Assembly (NCBI GenBank): GCA_039881145.1
Contig: JAYKKI010000004.1
Location: forward strand, 43,123,001 to 43,187,000
From: Druceiella hillmani
Lineage: Eukaryota; Arthropoda; Insecta; Lepidoptera; Hepialidae
DNA: 64,000 bases
Direction of reading: 5' to 3'
Positions 26,208-40,177 of the stretch are shown here, piece after piece. The notes beneath the pieces are model-generated. The model did no database searches. It was not told the DNA's origin and saw nothing but the letters and a program-made list of their open reading frames with translations. A program made the translations under genes and the position numbers. Each line of letters starts with the position of its first letter. Position 1 is the first letter of the stretch.

Positions 26208-27155
26208 TTTATTAGTAGACAATATTTTATTTATAGTTTCCTTCTAAAATACTTATATGGCAAAGTTTTGATGAATACTGGGTCTATGTCAAACATATTA
26301 TTAAATTTTATTGACTTTCTTAAATGCGTTCTGAAAAATAACCTTCATTTGATGTGTATATTTTTACGATGATAAATCCTAATTAAAATATTTTATTAAA
26401 ACAATAAATTAAACAATAAATTTATGCTTTTAAAGTCACATAACGCAAAAATTTAAATAGTTAAAATATTTTTTGAAATTTAAAACTATAACAAAATAAA
26501 TTTATGCTTTAATAAGACATTCAAAAAATTTAATAAGTTATCATGCCTGTGAAATAAGAATTTAACAAATGGGAAAAAAGGGGAGATAAAATATAAGTGG
26601 ATTTTTCAAGTACAATTCTGAGATTTAAAATAATTATATTCTTGTTTCTTACAATTACCGTAACTGCAAATTAAGTTACCAACTCTACTTCTATTTTATA
26701 TGTAGTAACACTTAGTGCTTTTATAATTAAACAAGTACTTTATGGAAAAATTAACGAAGAGCACTTGCTGATCGCGTCAATATGAGATGTAACCCCAACA
26801 CAAATAAAACCATCGTCCTTTGTTGCTCTTGCTGATGATACGCTTATAAATTCTTACGTTTATATTTTCCGTTGCTTAAAAATATTTTTATTGAAATAAT
26901 ATATTAATTTTTATATTTAATTGTATTTAAAAATTCTACACGACTAAATTTTTTAATGTGATGATCGCATTTGGAGGGTTCCTAAAATATATAATATTAT
27001 TGATATTTAATATAGGAAAGAAATATAGAAATTATAAGTATTTAAAAAATGAATGATAATTAACCTGTTGAGAATATGAGCGTGATCATTTTTTTGTTCC
27101 AGACAAAACATTGCGCTTTACAAATGATTGTAATAAGAACAATAAATAATAAGCC
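26208..27155. other. ~0.95 kb segment present only in the right arm
   Basis: In the left arm the bordering sequences are fused near 23940-23960. No coding domain, terminal repeat or target duplication is clear, so a left-arm deletion is as likely as an insertion. Confidence 0.65.
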
Positions 27156-27806
27156 ATAATCACTAGATAGCAACAGTTAATGGAAAATCACCTTTGGAGA
27201 ATGATAGTAATGACAGAATTTTGACAAAAATTCTTCACGATTTGTACAAAATTTTTGTTCTATATTTATTTCGTAAAAAAATCAACTGAGAAGTAAAAAA
27301 CGAGAATTACCGTAGATATGTGATAAAGAAACTTAATACGGACTGGTTGCTTCTTTCAACCATAACACAGTCTATATACATTATGTATTCACAAATTTTC
27401 GTAATCCCAATCTTTGTTTTTTTGCTATTTGAAACAATATAGAAGCGAAATGGATTTATATTTTGTACAAAATAATATTACTGTGGTAACGGTTTTAGGA
27501 AAAATATTTCTTAAAAGTTCATAATTTTAAATATGTTTGGAATTTATAACATCATAAAACTTAGATCAAATCATTCCGAAATTATTTTATATTCTTATCA
27601 GAATTACCATAAAACCGATTCCGTTGCTTGGAAGAGTAATTGTCTGAATCTGCAAAAAATCAGACCGAACAACTTAAGAGGATAACTGTCCTCTTGTGAA
27701 GCTTGTGAAGCTTTTAAAAAAGGAAAAAGAAAGAAAATATTATTGCTTCTGAATATGTAAAAATCTGGGAATCCATTTCAACAAAAAAAATTATATCGGT
27801 TCGTAC

Positions 27807-28305
27807 TTAATCGGATACGTTCCAACATATGACACCAGATTTAGTCTTTATATAGCTTAGATTCCTAAAACAGTTCATTTTTAATACGAAAATGAGAAAT
27901 ACAAGTGTTTCAGGTGTACATGCAAAAGAACAGTCACCGTGAAGGCTGGAGTACAGTGAATGATAACAAGACAAAGCTGCTGACGATAGCGAGATTGCAT
28001 CTGCGGTAGGTGTACAGCTCCAGACTGTGCTCGGGATATTTGAAACAGAGTTCATATTTTGTAATTTTTGTAGTAGATTCTTTCACATTATTACAAGAAC
28101 AAAGTTCCAAGACTGGAGTCAATTTGTCAAAATTCTCCATTAATCGATAAATGTAATATAATTTCTAATAAATTAGATTTATTCTTTTGACATAGCCAAT
28201 CAAAGTTAATTGTTAGTGCCTAAGGATTCCCGGGGAAGGACTTATTCCACTAATTGGGTAGAAATCCCTGGCGGAATTCCACGCTGGAGGGCCTCTGAAA
28301 GGAGT
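27807..28305. other. GC-richer conserved block, right copy
   Basis: Reverse-complement partner of 22800-23300, including the same two overlapping frames unchanged. See that entry. Confidence 0.35.
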
Positions 28306-28646
28306 TTAAAGAAAATAAGTGTATAAAATGTGAAGAAGTGTGTGTATAAGAAGTAAAGTGTAGGGCGAAAAACATCCAAAAGGAAAACCAAATATGCGTT
28401 AGTACGAGGGTATTAAAAGAACGGCTGGAGTAAAATGATGAAAAAGCAGAAAATCGAGAAGAGCGTTGCAGAATGAACCTATGCGGTGGAAAATAGCTAA
28501 AGAAGAAAAAGTAATTGTATCAAGTAGGTTAAATTGGTTACGCTTTAATTTTCAAATTTAGAAAATTGAGATTAGAAAATAGAGATCCCGGGGCGATGTA
28601 CAAAGAAGTATGCGGAACTCAAGGAAACCTTCCGTTTTTAACACCA

Positions 28647-28853
28647 TTAACAAATTCGATGGGAATACGTACGAACGAAATGCATATACGTAGATTCTGA
28701 GTAACCTTGTAACCACGTTGTTTTTTGATGAACCAAATTTTGATACTGTCCATCATCATTATTTCTAACATATGTCTTCCCGTAGCTTTGATTTTGAGAT
28801 ATATCACTCCGAGTTAGATTATATTCATAGAGAATTTGGCTCAAAATAGGCCT
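28647..28853 (-). CDS. Possible exon in palindrome 2, right copy
   Basis: On the minus strand a tgctag acceptor-like site precedes an open frame of 69 codons including the stop. The frame begins RPILSQILYEYN and contains SYGKTYVRNNDDGQYQNLVH and WLQGYSES, ending RTYSHRIC. The partner at 22251-22466 keeps much of this frame with mostly conservative changes but is broken near its start. This hints that the frame was once coding. No family is recognised, no signal peptide is visible and no second exon was found. It may come from a transposon. Confidence 0.35.
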   Translation of the reverse strand, partial: RPILSQILYEYNLTRSDISQNQSYGKTYVRNNDDGQYQNLVHQKTTWLQGYSESTYMHFVRTYSHRIC

Positions 28854-31800
28854 CTAGCATTGATAATATAGACAGTAAACTTGTGAATGCGGAACGCGGT
28901 GGCGTCTAGGTACTTGCAGTTTTAAACCGTGAATATTGTTGGAGAAATGAGATTTTTAATTACCAGAATTTATTTTTTACTTTCAACCAATCTGTCAGGT
29001 TTTTAAAGCCCAATAGTTTTCAACACCTATATTACTATTAAATTTCTTAAGGCCAGTTTTTAAAATGGCTTTATACCTGAAGGGAGTTGGAAGCAGAAAA
29101 TAAAAACAAAGTCATTATTTGTCACATTGATATGTGTTTCTAAAATTTCTTTTTCAATAAAATATTTTTAAAAGAAATACATATTTTCTTTTTTCTTATT
29201 TATTGGTCACAGGAAGCTCTGTGCTAAAATCATGTATGATTCACGTCATATTTTAAGTCTTTAAATATTACAATTTTCTTATCAGATTAGTTTGTTACAA
29301 ATGAATTCGGCTTGCATTATTTTAGTTATGACCAAACAGGTATTATACAATTTTTAGTAGTTCATATGTTTTTATGGAATTCTATAACATTGTAGATGTA
29401 AAACTATACTATATTTTGATTAAATTTTCAGCTCACTGGAAATTTATATCATGTAATTAAATATTGTCATAGTAAAATATGTATAATTAGAATATAAATG
29501 GGGATAAAAGAGCACCATTAAATAAATGGGTTAAGTTAACCTGAAACGTACAGATTTATTTTAATAGCTTTATTCGATATCGTCGGTAACGTGCACATTA
29601 TTAGACATGCGAGGCATTGATAATTCACTGCCTATTCAGCCACAATTTCGTCTGATTAAAACCTAAAAATAACTTTTTTTGTTATAAACATGATGGTAAC
29701 AACATATTCACAGCTTTCCGTGAATATATTATCTGAATTAATTAGGCAAAATTGAGCTTAATTGGGCTACCCATTTCTTTTGCATCGCATTGGAGGGTCG
29801 AAATCTTAAATAATGTTCCACTTCTTGATCTGGCATGGATAACATGTAGTCATTATTTTCATTTCACTATATCTTAATGAGAATTATTCGTTAGACATTA
29901 ATACTTCTTTTACGTCTTTATCTTTTTCAAGAAATGAGCATGTTAATTTACAACGTAACGGGAAAAATTTGCCCAAATTGAACTAAGAATTTATCACTCA
30001 AATATACAAAAGAAATTAATAACACTGTAAGGTAATTTTACACTTTAGTTAAAAATATAAATTCATGAAAAATATTACAGTGTAATGATAGAAAATTGTA
30101 AACATTGCTTCAATAGGATGCGGTACCTATATATCCTCTTGAGAAAGTGAAATGACGAAGTAATAATAATAAAGCATTAGACGTTCACTAGAGTTGTTCT
30201 CAATTATACTATAAGTTTATGTTATATATTTTATTGGCTTTAAAGTAGGGTATTTATATCGGGATAAAATCCTGGTATCCTGTTAAGGTGGTTTCCTCTA
30301 AATGCTTTTGTCACCAGATCAAGAGAAACATAGTAAATATTTATTATTTCTTATAAGGTATGTGTATGGCTGTCACTAAAATATAATTGATTATTTAAGA
30401 ATGTATGACGAAGACTATCATGTATTCGGATATCCAACCTGGATTCCATATATTTAGTGCTACAATAATACACAAAATAAATCAAGTGCAATATAAATAT
30501 AAATTATAATACACGAAATAAAAAGGTGCTTTTCGACTGCTCGTAAATTTCTCCTTTTCTGTAGATGTTTCAATGAAAAATTGCACTGAAGTTGCTTTCA
30601 GATTTTTTTATTTTTGTGTAGAATATAATCATTATTTAAAATACTTTTCTATTTACTTCATATAAAACAATCTTTGGTATATTACGTTATCAACGGCTTA
30701 TAAAAATATAAGTTACAAATCATAAACATTTTGCCCAGCAGAGAACAATCACTAAGTTGTTTTCACTTTCTTTATCAATTCTACAAACAATTAGTTTATC
30801 AATATTATCTGACTGTTTCATTCTAGCAAACCTATTGTCTTTTATTCTATTGAAAATGAAAACCGTTCTTGAATTTTTCTCTCAGACCTTTTTGTAGTTA
30901 TTCTAAATATTTCAAATAAAATTTAAAAATACAATTTAGGAAACTACCTTATTTTGAAAAATATTCATGCAATGCACTCCCATAACATCGTTTTCAAGTT
31001 TCTCCTCTCTTCAAAAAATTATTGAATTCTTTTGAAGTGTATTTTTGGGCAATATCGTGCTCTATAATGACTGAATTATGCCAACCCGTTCAACCAAAAC
31101 CCAGATGGTAAAACGTGTTCTCACGTAATACATTTTATGTTAACTATTTTTAAAAAATGCAACCAATACGATCCGATTTTATAGAAAAGATACCTATACC
31201 ATAATGTAATCACCGTTGCGTCATAAGTAAGAAGCATAGAGTCAAATTATATTATTGTACGTAAATTTTTCCATTTGCCTCAACTAATTTCAAATTTTAT
31301 TTTACTTTCGAAATTTCTATTTTATTTCTTCCGTCTTCTACTTTTTACTGTTTTCAATTCTGTCGTCGCTCGTCAGTTGATTTTTCTTGCTATTGGTTTA
31401 AGTGTATTGCTTTATGACTGTATGAACACAAGGTTTTGATAATTTTAGTTGATCAACAATGTCAAGTTATGACTTCCCTTCCCCTAATCTATGCATTTTA
31501 TTTGGAGAATGAATTTCGTAAATTTTTTCCATTTTAAATCAATATTTGCATAACAAAAACATATTTATATTCTTGCAACAAAAGCATTACATTTGAAATG
31601 AAATATAAAGAAGAAACATATGGTGCTGACATTTCTTCACTCCCTTATTTGAAATATCTGCATACGTTTTGTTTCTTATTTTGAAAGGGACAAAAGGAAC
31701 TCATCAAATTATTGCGAATTTAAAAAAAAAATTACTTATATTCAAAACAACGCTTTTCATTAGAAATATTATTTTTATACGTTTTACGTTTACTCGGCTG

Positions 31801-33129
31801 TGAATATCGACAAAACAAGAAATAAGGAAGAAAAAGTAAATGAGGATGAAAAATTATAATTATTTCTTTGAATGAAATAATAAAATCCTCAATAATAATT
31901 TTGGCGCTAAAAATATTTAAAATGCTTACCTATTAATTATATTAAATTATTCCTTAGTGCTGTTAATGTTCGTTATTTATAATTAAAGTTTGGTTATAAT
32001 AATATTAAAATGGTAATAATATATTCAAAATCAATAAATGGCTTACTAAACTTTCGCGGGAAATCCGATACATGGTGATACTAATCAGTATATACAAATT
32101 AGCATATCATGGAACACACAGACTATTTTGTTCGAAGGTGAAAATGAAAAATCTTACTAATCATTTGTATAAATTACATAAAAGAGGATTCGATCAATTT
32201 TCATAAGTTAAAGATATAATTTAACTTCTAACGTTGGAATTACTGCCACTTCCATAAAAATTTAAAAACTGTAAAATTACTTATTTGTAAATACACAAAT
32301 ATGAAAATGTAATTTGAAAATAATATATTCAATATAACAAATTTGAAAAAGATAATAATATTACGTTTAACATTTAATAGAAGAAACGACGTTCCAACCG
32401 AATATGTGATGTATATAAAGAGATACAACAAGAATTTGTACTTATTCGTAAAGAAACGTCTTCACCAAAACGTTGAAAATCCTCGACAATCACGAATCAA
32501 ATCGGAGAAAGGACCATTCTTCATCAAACAGGGAAAACGGATAAGTGAATCAAAAAATATATGCCCCTCGTGGGTATAGTGCATGACTAAACCTTTACTT
32601 GTTTTCCAATTCCATTAAAAGCCTTTTTCGAAAATCTTGACAGGCTATGATGACAGATTATGATGACATGATTATTTTCCTAAAATACTTTTGTACTTAC
32701 CATATGCGTCAATACGTATATTATCGTGCGTAACTTCATCATGAACAATAATAAAGAGAAGAGAAAAATATTTACAAAGATGCAAAAATTACGTATTGCT
32801 GTATTTTTATTAATATTCACGTTTCGATACAATTCTTTTTGCAGGCTATTTTTTTAATCGACATCCGGGGCATATTTTCTTGTATTAGTAATCAAATATT
32901 TCAAATCAATCGATAATTCTTCTATTTTATCCAGATCCACATAAAATTTGTTTAAGTATAAGCTATATATTAGGTAAAAATCATTAATGTTTAATAAACA
33001 TTACTTTTCTACTATACACGGACTAAATAAAGTGAACTCATGGATTAGCATTTTCAGTTGTAATACATACAAATTATCCATTACGCCAAATTTAGTTACT
33101 AACCAATTTATTTGAAAAATTTTTAAGAA

Positions 33130-33180
33130 CAAGTAGAACCCACACTAAGAAGGTTCCGTGCCTACTTAGGTCGCGTAAAT
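33130..33180 (-). repeat. Dispersed repeat fragment (arm partner)
   Basis: Reverse complement of the block at 16665-16725, duplicated with the arm. Confidence 0.45.
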
Positions 33181-34920
33181 ACATAGTATTTCTATTAGAC
33201 TATTTACAAATATTTACATAATTTTTCACCATATAAATATATTGACCAGTATTCCTCAAATGGTTTCAGAAAACACAGACATGACAGGTGAACTGACGGA
33301 TATAAGTAATTTGAAATTATTTGTATTCTTAAGAGGTATTTTGTTCTAAAAATAATTTTACTAAAAGTATATCTAAAGTTTACCAAAAAACTATAACATT
33401 TATTTTTAATTTGATTGTTTTTAGAAAATTCATTTTGTTATATGGCAGTAAAATATATATTTAGGTAATACATTTACACTTTAAAAATATATTATTTGTA
33501 AATAGTTTAAGAGAAATATTATAAATTTATCTTTAAATGTATAACTGTATCAGTAGAGTAAATTATTTTTATACACATTTTTATAGAATATTCCTAAAAT
33601 TATCTCACTGAAATTTCTACCAAAATAGTTTATTTGAAATTATCTAGTTTATTGGATATCCCATATTATACATGAAGTATAAATCGATTATTAAAGTTGC
33701 TTCCTCTATAAATTAATGTCGATATGTTAAGTATTAGCTATTGCAAAATATGTAGGTAAATATGCCCTATAATAACTTTAAATTTCAAGTCAGATAGACA
33801 AACGGACATCTGAAGTCTTTATCTATCCTTTTTTTCCTTTTTTGGGATATGGAAACCTAAATATTTAGCAAATATATGTATTTTATTATTAAAATAAAAT
33901 ATTTTAGTGATTCCATACATTAATGTTTGTAATTATTACTAGTTAAAGAAAAATAACTTTTGAAATTATATAGTTCAATTCAGCTTATAGGGTTTTATTA
34001 TAATTACAGGAATGTGGCAATTAAAATGAACGGTACATAAATCTATATTTCGTATACAATAAAATGATTCTACACGAAATATTTCTCGTAAAACGTGAAT
34101 GCTACGTACCAGCCATAATGAAAAGATAACAAAATAATGCTTGCTACAAATGTTTTCTGCTATAGTGTACCCATAAGTTTAAGTATTTAAGTCAGCAACT
34201 TATCAGATTTCGATGGATCTTTCACTCTTATGCAACTTGGTCTTCTATTCAGCATGTGTAGTTACAAATCATTATTAGAAAAACAATGATAAATATACAA
34301 AATTATGTAGTTCCTTTTCTTCAGCAAATACTTCAAATCAAATAAAGAAATTTATTGGAAAAAAATTATTTTTTCTTCTAAAATCTACACGAAACAATAC
34401 TACGGACGGAAGCAAACATTTGATAAATATCTAATTGTCCATATTAGTAAGGCAGACATCAAACAATAGCACAATATTATATACGTGTTAAAAAGGAAAA
34501 GGGCGGAAGGTTCCAAAGCTTTAATTACTTGTCTCGTTTAGACACGATGGCATTTTAGCTGGAATCTCGCTGTAATTGTGTAACACTGTTAACAAACTTT
34601 GTTTGCAGAAACGGTAGATACCCTAAAATTTATTAATTATTTGATAATCGTAATCTAACCTGATTTTGAATATCTCAAGTGACTTTAATTAGAACTTCGA
34701 GAGACAAGTAAAAACTCACACAGTGTTGGGCCAACTGTTACAAGAATAAAAATGACATAGTTAAATTAAAAAAAATAATAAATTAAGCTCTTTAAATGTT
34801 TTATTTAATTGATGATCAGAAAAGTGAGATCTTGTATTTTATTATGGAAGTAAGATTATTTTTCACAATAGTTTATAAATGCTATTTCCACGGAATTTGT
34901 TTAATATGTAAGATGAAACA

Positions 34921-34947
34921 AAGCTTTCAGATTATTTCCCGTTGTAT
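34921..34947 (+). repeat. 27 bp direct repeat at the palindrome edge, copy 1
   Basis: aagctttcagattatttccc plus seven bases. It recurs at 36062-36088 with two mismatches. It starts exactly where palindrome 2 ends. Confidence 0.6.
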
Positions 34948-36061
34948 CCTATATACATTTGTGTGACATTAATCCATAAAACTCACAGAATCGTCGAAAA
35001 AGACCACGGTTATCAGTTCATTATTAATTATTTTTCTCAACAGCCATAAATGAAAAAAATATAAGTATTCATTATTTTTTATAAACGTTCCTAAAAAGTT
35101 AAAATTTATTTGATGATGAGCTTTATATATCCAATAAAGTTAAGCTGGAAACGATTTGATGCAACATCGATATTATGTTTGGTATGCACAACGATAAGAG
35201 AAAATGTGCTTTCCCACAGTGCAGCCAGATATTATTTCCAAAGATTCGAAGAAGGATATTTGATTTCTCCGATAATTATTTTGAATGGAAATGTTGGAGT
35301 GTTCAACAGGATACTATTTTTTGTTTCATGTATGATGTTTAATTTTATATCTTGATATAAATTGAAAGAGTGCCTTAGAAGTAATCTAACGATTTATTTC
35401 GGAATTTTACGTGGAAAAGTTCTCAAGATATTGCAAAAATGTCTACAAAAATATTCTCAGAAAGAATTTGATGTGGAAACTTGAAATTTGTAAGAATATA
35501 AAACATGTTTGCCAGTGTTTATCTCGATAGCGTTTGTAGTAATTTTTAAGGGATGCAGATGAAGTAGTTTCCTAAATGTATTTTTTTAATTACGCGTGTC
35601 GTGTATGCTGATTATAATAGGGAGTTAAAAGGGTTGCAAAACTATTTTTTTTTTCAATTTTGCATATAACGTACTGGAGTTATTATTGAAAACTAAAACG
35701 TCTGCAAAAACGTGCTCTCGAATGTTCGAAGCTAAGAAGTCAAAATTATAAAAAATTGACGATATTTATATGCTTATAACAGATATATTAGGCAAAATTT
35801 TTATACGATAACATTATAATATTAACATTTATGAATAATTCGAAAAAAACACTATATAGCCTTAAGTGTATATATTTATCTACAAAGTCACGGAATCTAA
35901 ATAATAACGTGCGACCCTGTCCATAATTAACAGATTTTTTAATAATAACAAAATATAATATTTTTAATAATTAAAACGGTAAACCAAACCGGAAAGACGA
36001 ACGTCCTTATAAAAAGTAATGCTTATTGGCGAGTTACTGAATAGTTAGTGTCATTACTTAC
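34948..36061. other. AT-rich DNA between 27 bp direct repeats
   Basis: About 1.1 kb with one 81-codon open frame (35110-35355) lacking recognisable motifs. No terminal repeats beyond the flanking 27 bp copies were seen. Confidence 0.4.
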
Positions 36062-36088
36062 AAGCGTTCAGATTATTTCTCGTTGTAT
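36062..36088 (+). repeat. 27 bp direct repeat, copy 2
   Basis: Second copy of 34921-34947, 25 of 27 positions identical. Confidence 0.6.
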
Positions 36089-38900
36089 GAATATTACTCT
36101 CAACTTTTCAAGAAATAAATTAATTTAAATGACAATAAATAAAAAAAATAGGGAATATTACAGTACAGTAGCAAAGCTTCTGGTGCTATTCATTTGAAAA
36201 ATTGGATCAGTGCAATAACTTCTGTATTTGGTATAAAAATATGAAATGCCTAATGAAAACAGTTTTTTTCTGTTATTTAAAAGAGATAGTTTGAAATGAA
36301 ATATAAAATTGATATTGGTTTAGAAGCTTATAATTCTAAGATATTTCAGGTACATTACTTACTTGCGTGATTGCGAATTGTAAGTCAATGAATAAAATAA
36401 AATACGTGAACTGACACTTTCCTATAGCGATACCTCTTAATATTTTTAATTTTGATAAAAACAGAGTTGCAGTACATACATGTAAACAGATTTTAATTTT
36501 AAATACGTTGGACTCTTATAAATATATTTATATGTATTTAGCTGCTATGTAGGCGCCTCAATGACGTCAGTGACAATAATTACATAAGAAAACTTAATAA
36601 AGTCGGATCACAGCGGAATCATGAGAGTGAGGGGTGAAATAAAAATCCAAAAGCTTCAAAAATCTTAAAAAGTGTCATCCCCGCCTCTAACTTTTTAACT
36701 AACGTGTGTAAAATTCGGTAGAAAACTAAGGTAGTGGAACTTAAAATAAATATTCAAGGAAAATTGGTTTGGTTGTGTAGTTTATGACATATGGGAAATT
36801 TGCGGGGCTAACCGCGGAAATAACTCTGTTCTTTACAGTGTGTCTGATGAATACTAATTTATAAGTTTAATATTGTTTTGGTACTTAAAGTCAATACCAC
36901 GAAAAATTCAGGAACCCTTTGTACGTAGGTCCGACTTATCATAACATATTATTACCAACCAGATATCGCATATTTTTCGTCGTCAAGTATATAAAATGTT
37001 TCTTTTAATGGGTATTTCAGTTTCTAAATTATGTCGGGTTTAGTATTAAATGAATAGCCAAAAATGTACAATTTGAAAAAATAAAAAGACAAACATCTCT
37101 TTAATGACATGGCTTAAAATTAAAACTCTACTACGGTTGAAATCAACAATAAGTAAAAGTCACTTATAAACTTTAATCGCATTGACGTAGGCTCCACAAT
37201 TTCGTTCAAATGTACTTTGTTCTGTTTCTCACGTCTACGCAGGTCAATTCATTTAAATAATATTAAAATTCAAATATATAGATAGTAGCTACACGCTAGT
37301 GTCCAAATTGTAGATAGTTGTAATAAAGAACACAAATGGATGTTTCTTTGTAGATTTTTAGTAAACGGATAATTTTACCCGTAGTCAGGTTTTAGTTTAT
37401 AGCAATTTACTTCGTCACTTCCTTCATCCGTTCGTCGCTCACAGCCTCACGGTTTGAACAGTTTAAATAGATACGTTTGACATTTTGCAAGTACTTGCTT
37501 TGTAGGGAAAACGTAATTAACGTATAGCTAACTATTTAATAAAAAAATGTCTTTTTAATATACCTTCCCACGAATGTAATGGAGGTTAAACTTTTTTTAC
37601 GCAATTTACCTCCCCAAGCAGATAATGGACGGTAAACTTTTTTTTGATTGAATGAAGCACAAATTGAGAGGACATTTAAAATGAAATCGGCGTGTAATCC
37701 TTTTCTTTACCTCCTCCCCCTCCTCTAATTTTTCATCTTATTTTGATCAACCCAAATCCTCGTCCCAAACTTCAATAAAAATAGACAAATATGGAAACTT
37801 AGTACTTATTCCGACATTCACTTGGGCTGTTATTTGAATAATACATTTTTACTTTCATGTTACCATAGGTATTTTTGTCTGTCTTTTTAATGGATAGGAT
37901 TTATATTTTAAACCTTTATACGGATATGATTTTTTCCTCGTTTGGCAGTAATTAGTGCATACTTTACACAATGTAACAGTAAAACGAGAAAATAATTTTA
38001 TTCCAGAATATCATAAGCGGTTCACAAGATATCGAACGCCTATAAATATACTAGCATTTCTCTTTTCAAATATGCATTTAAATCAATAATAGATAAGGAG
38101 TTGAAATTAAATTGATAAGTGGAAATATATACGTAGTAAATCATTACCAAATAAGTAAAACGATATAAAATGAATTATGTTTATCAAAGAAGTAGATCAT
38201 GTATGAGAAATTTAAGCCGTTTACAAAATTGGTTAGGAAATGTTAAATGTAGAATAAAAATAAGATCGCTGAAAATTGTGTTCAATATTAAAATATATAA
38301 GATATACGTGTGCAGAATGCGTGATTTCAAAAATTTCGAAATATTTTGAATCATTATATAAGTAAAAACCATTTATCACACTTTCGATTTCCTTTAATGC
38401 AAAATCATTACAACGTTTTAGTCATTTACAGTTTGTTATAGAGATAAAAACTTTTTACACGATATTATAACGAAACTTTTTTTTAGATTTTATCGTCCTT
38501 AGTTAAACCGTTAAGCACGCATAAACCTCATTGAAGCTTTCAATAGGGTTAAATTTAAAAAGTTCAAAACGCTTTGCCCCTGTTAAGGAGGAATTATGAA
38601 CATCTAAAAAGTTTACGCTGAAAAAACTTCTCTATTGTGTTCAAATTTACTTTTTATTTCTATTTAATACCGTCAAAACTTATTAAAGAAATACTTTATA
38701 AAGTTTATAACGTAGTAATTTTTATAAGATTTACACACGTATGTGAAGCTTTGAGGTTATCTAAATTTGAAAATTTTTGCTTAAATGGTAACTGTCTTTT
38801 GCCTCATTTAAACATTTATTTTAAATTGTATTTATTATATCCGCCCTGGAAATAAAAGAAGAAAAAAGTCTGCAGACAACAAACCTAGAAAATGCATTTA
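36089..38900. other. AT-rich DNA with one repeat fragment
   Basis: No gene supported. 36905-36950 (aggaaccctttgtacgtagg and neighbours) belongs to the same dispersed repeat as 16665-16725. Frames at 38184-38372 and 38637-38855 are AT-rich without motifs. Confidence 0.4.
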
Positions 38901-38901
38901 A

Positions 38902-39062
<161 letters not shown>

Positions 39063-40110
39063 TCTGTGTATGTGCGTGTGTAGCAAAATAAAGCACTTAA
39101 ACGTACATTTAATGAACTCAATTACAACTTAGTAACAACTTATGAAACTGGACTCTACTGCAATCGTAATATGAATTTTTCTGAACTTAATCATAAAACG
39201 TTTTAATATCACTTAACGAAATCTTAACACTCAAATTCGAGAATGTGCAAGATACGCTGTGAAAAGTCCGATAGCATGTACACTCTTTGTGGCCAAATTA
39301 AAGACGTATCATATTAAGACTATGTAAATTATATTCCTGAATTTGTACGTAATTTTGGTATCGTTCATGTTATCTTAACACCTATAAGAATCATTTAAAA
39401 ACCTTCCACAACGTCCCATAATAAATATAATGCGATAAATTCTATAGACACAGCTTAGATTTTTTCTAAAAATTAAGTTTCTTAACTCAAAGAACATTTT
39501 TCTAGTAGATTTATTTTATAACTAAATGATTAAAACGCCGTAATATTCATTAGTAAAGGATACGCCAGTAAAATTTTTAATTATATGTGCCTAATAGCAT
39601 TAAAAAGTTTGCTTTAATCACAATATGTGTATTAAATAAGTGTTACATAACTCAAACATAAAATCTTATAGCGTTTATAAAAATATAAGGAGCCAGTACT
39701 TCGTAAGAAATATTAAAGTATCTGTTGTATGATCCGTAGTAATGATATTTTCAAAATAGTTTCTACATATCGACAGGAAGGAAGTAATTTTTTTTTAGAA
39801 GAAGTAAACATTTGTGGCGTACATGACAAATACCAGTGAGGATAACGTATCGTACAACAGTCGGATATAGGTCACTGGACGTTTTACTTCAAAATTTAGA
39901 GTTCGATTCCAGGAAATACATTAAATAACATTTTTAGTGACGTAAAGAAATTACAGTATGTATATTATACGATGTATTTATGAAATTATAAAAAAATTAG
40001 GCATTTAAAATAATATCTCACCTAAACAATTAAACTTGAAATCGAAATCATCACTTTTGGAGAGTACAGAGATTCGTTTAAATTGTAGACTTATTTGTAA
40101 AGAAAAATTG

Positions 40111-40112
<2 letters not shown>
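39063..40112. other. AT-rich DNA, nothing supported
   Basis: A gttcgattcca run near 39902 resembles a tRNA B box, but no tRNA fold surrounds it. Nothing else is visible. Confidence 0.4.

Positions 40113-40172
<60 letters not shown>
40113..40172. repeat. (TA)n microsatellite
   Basis: About 30 TA units. Confidence 0.95.

Positions 40173-40177
<5 letters not shown>

Larger units (their letters stand above)
25441..34922. repeat. Palindrome 2, right arm (~9.5 kb)
   Basis: Reverse complement of 15008-24582. It has right-only segments at about 25866-26035 and 26208-27155 and lacks the 17191-18408 segment. The outer end is at 34922, where the start of a 27 bp direct repeat (34921-34947) overlaps it. 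Confidence 0.95.

Noticed and set aside
4309..34922. Palindromes as simple missed-adapter or fold-back read artefacts
   Set aside because: Arms differ by substitutions, microsatellite lengths and indels up to 1.2 kb, and the spacers are unique. An assembly join of two loci is not excluded, so it stays as a check.
39830..39930. tRNA or SINE suggested by a gttcgattcca run
   Set aside because: No acceptor stem, anticodon arm or A box can be drawn around it.
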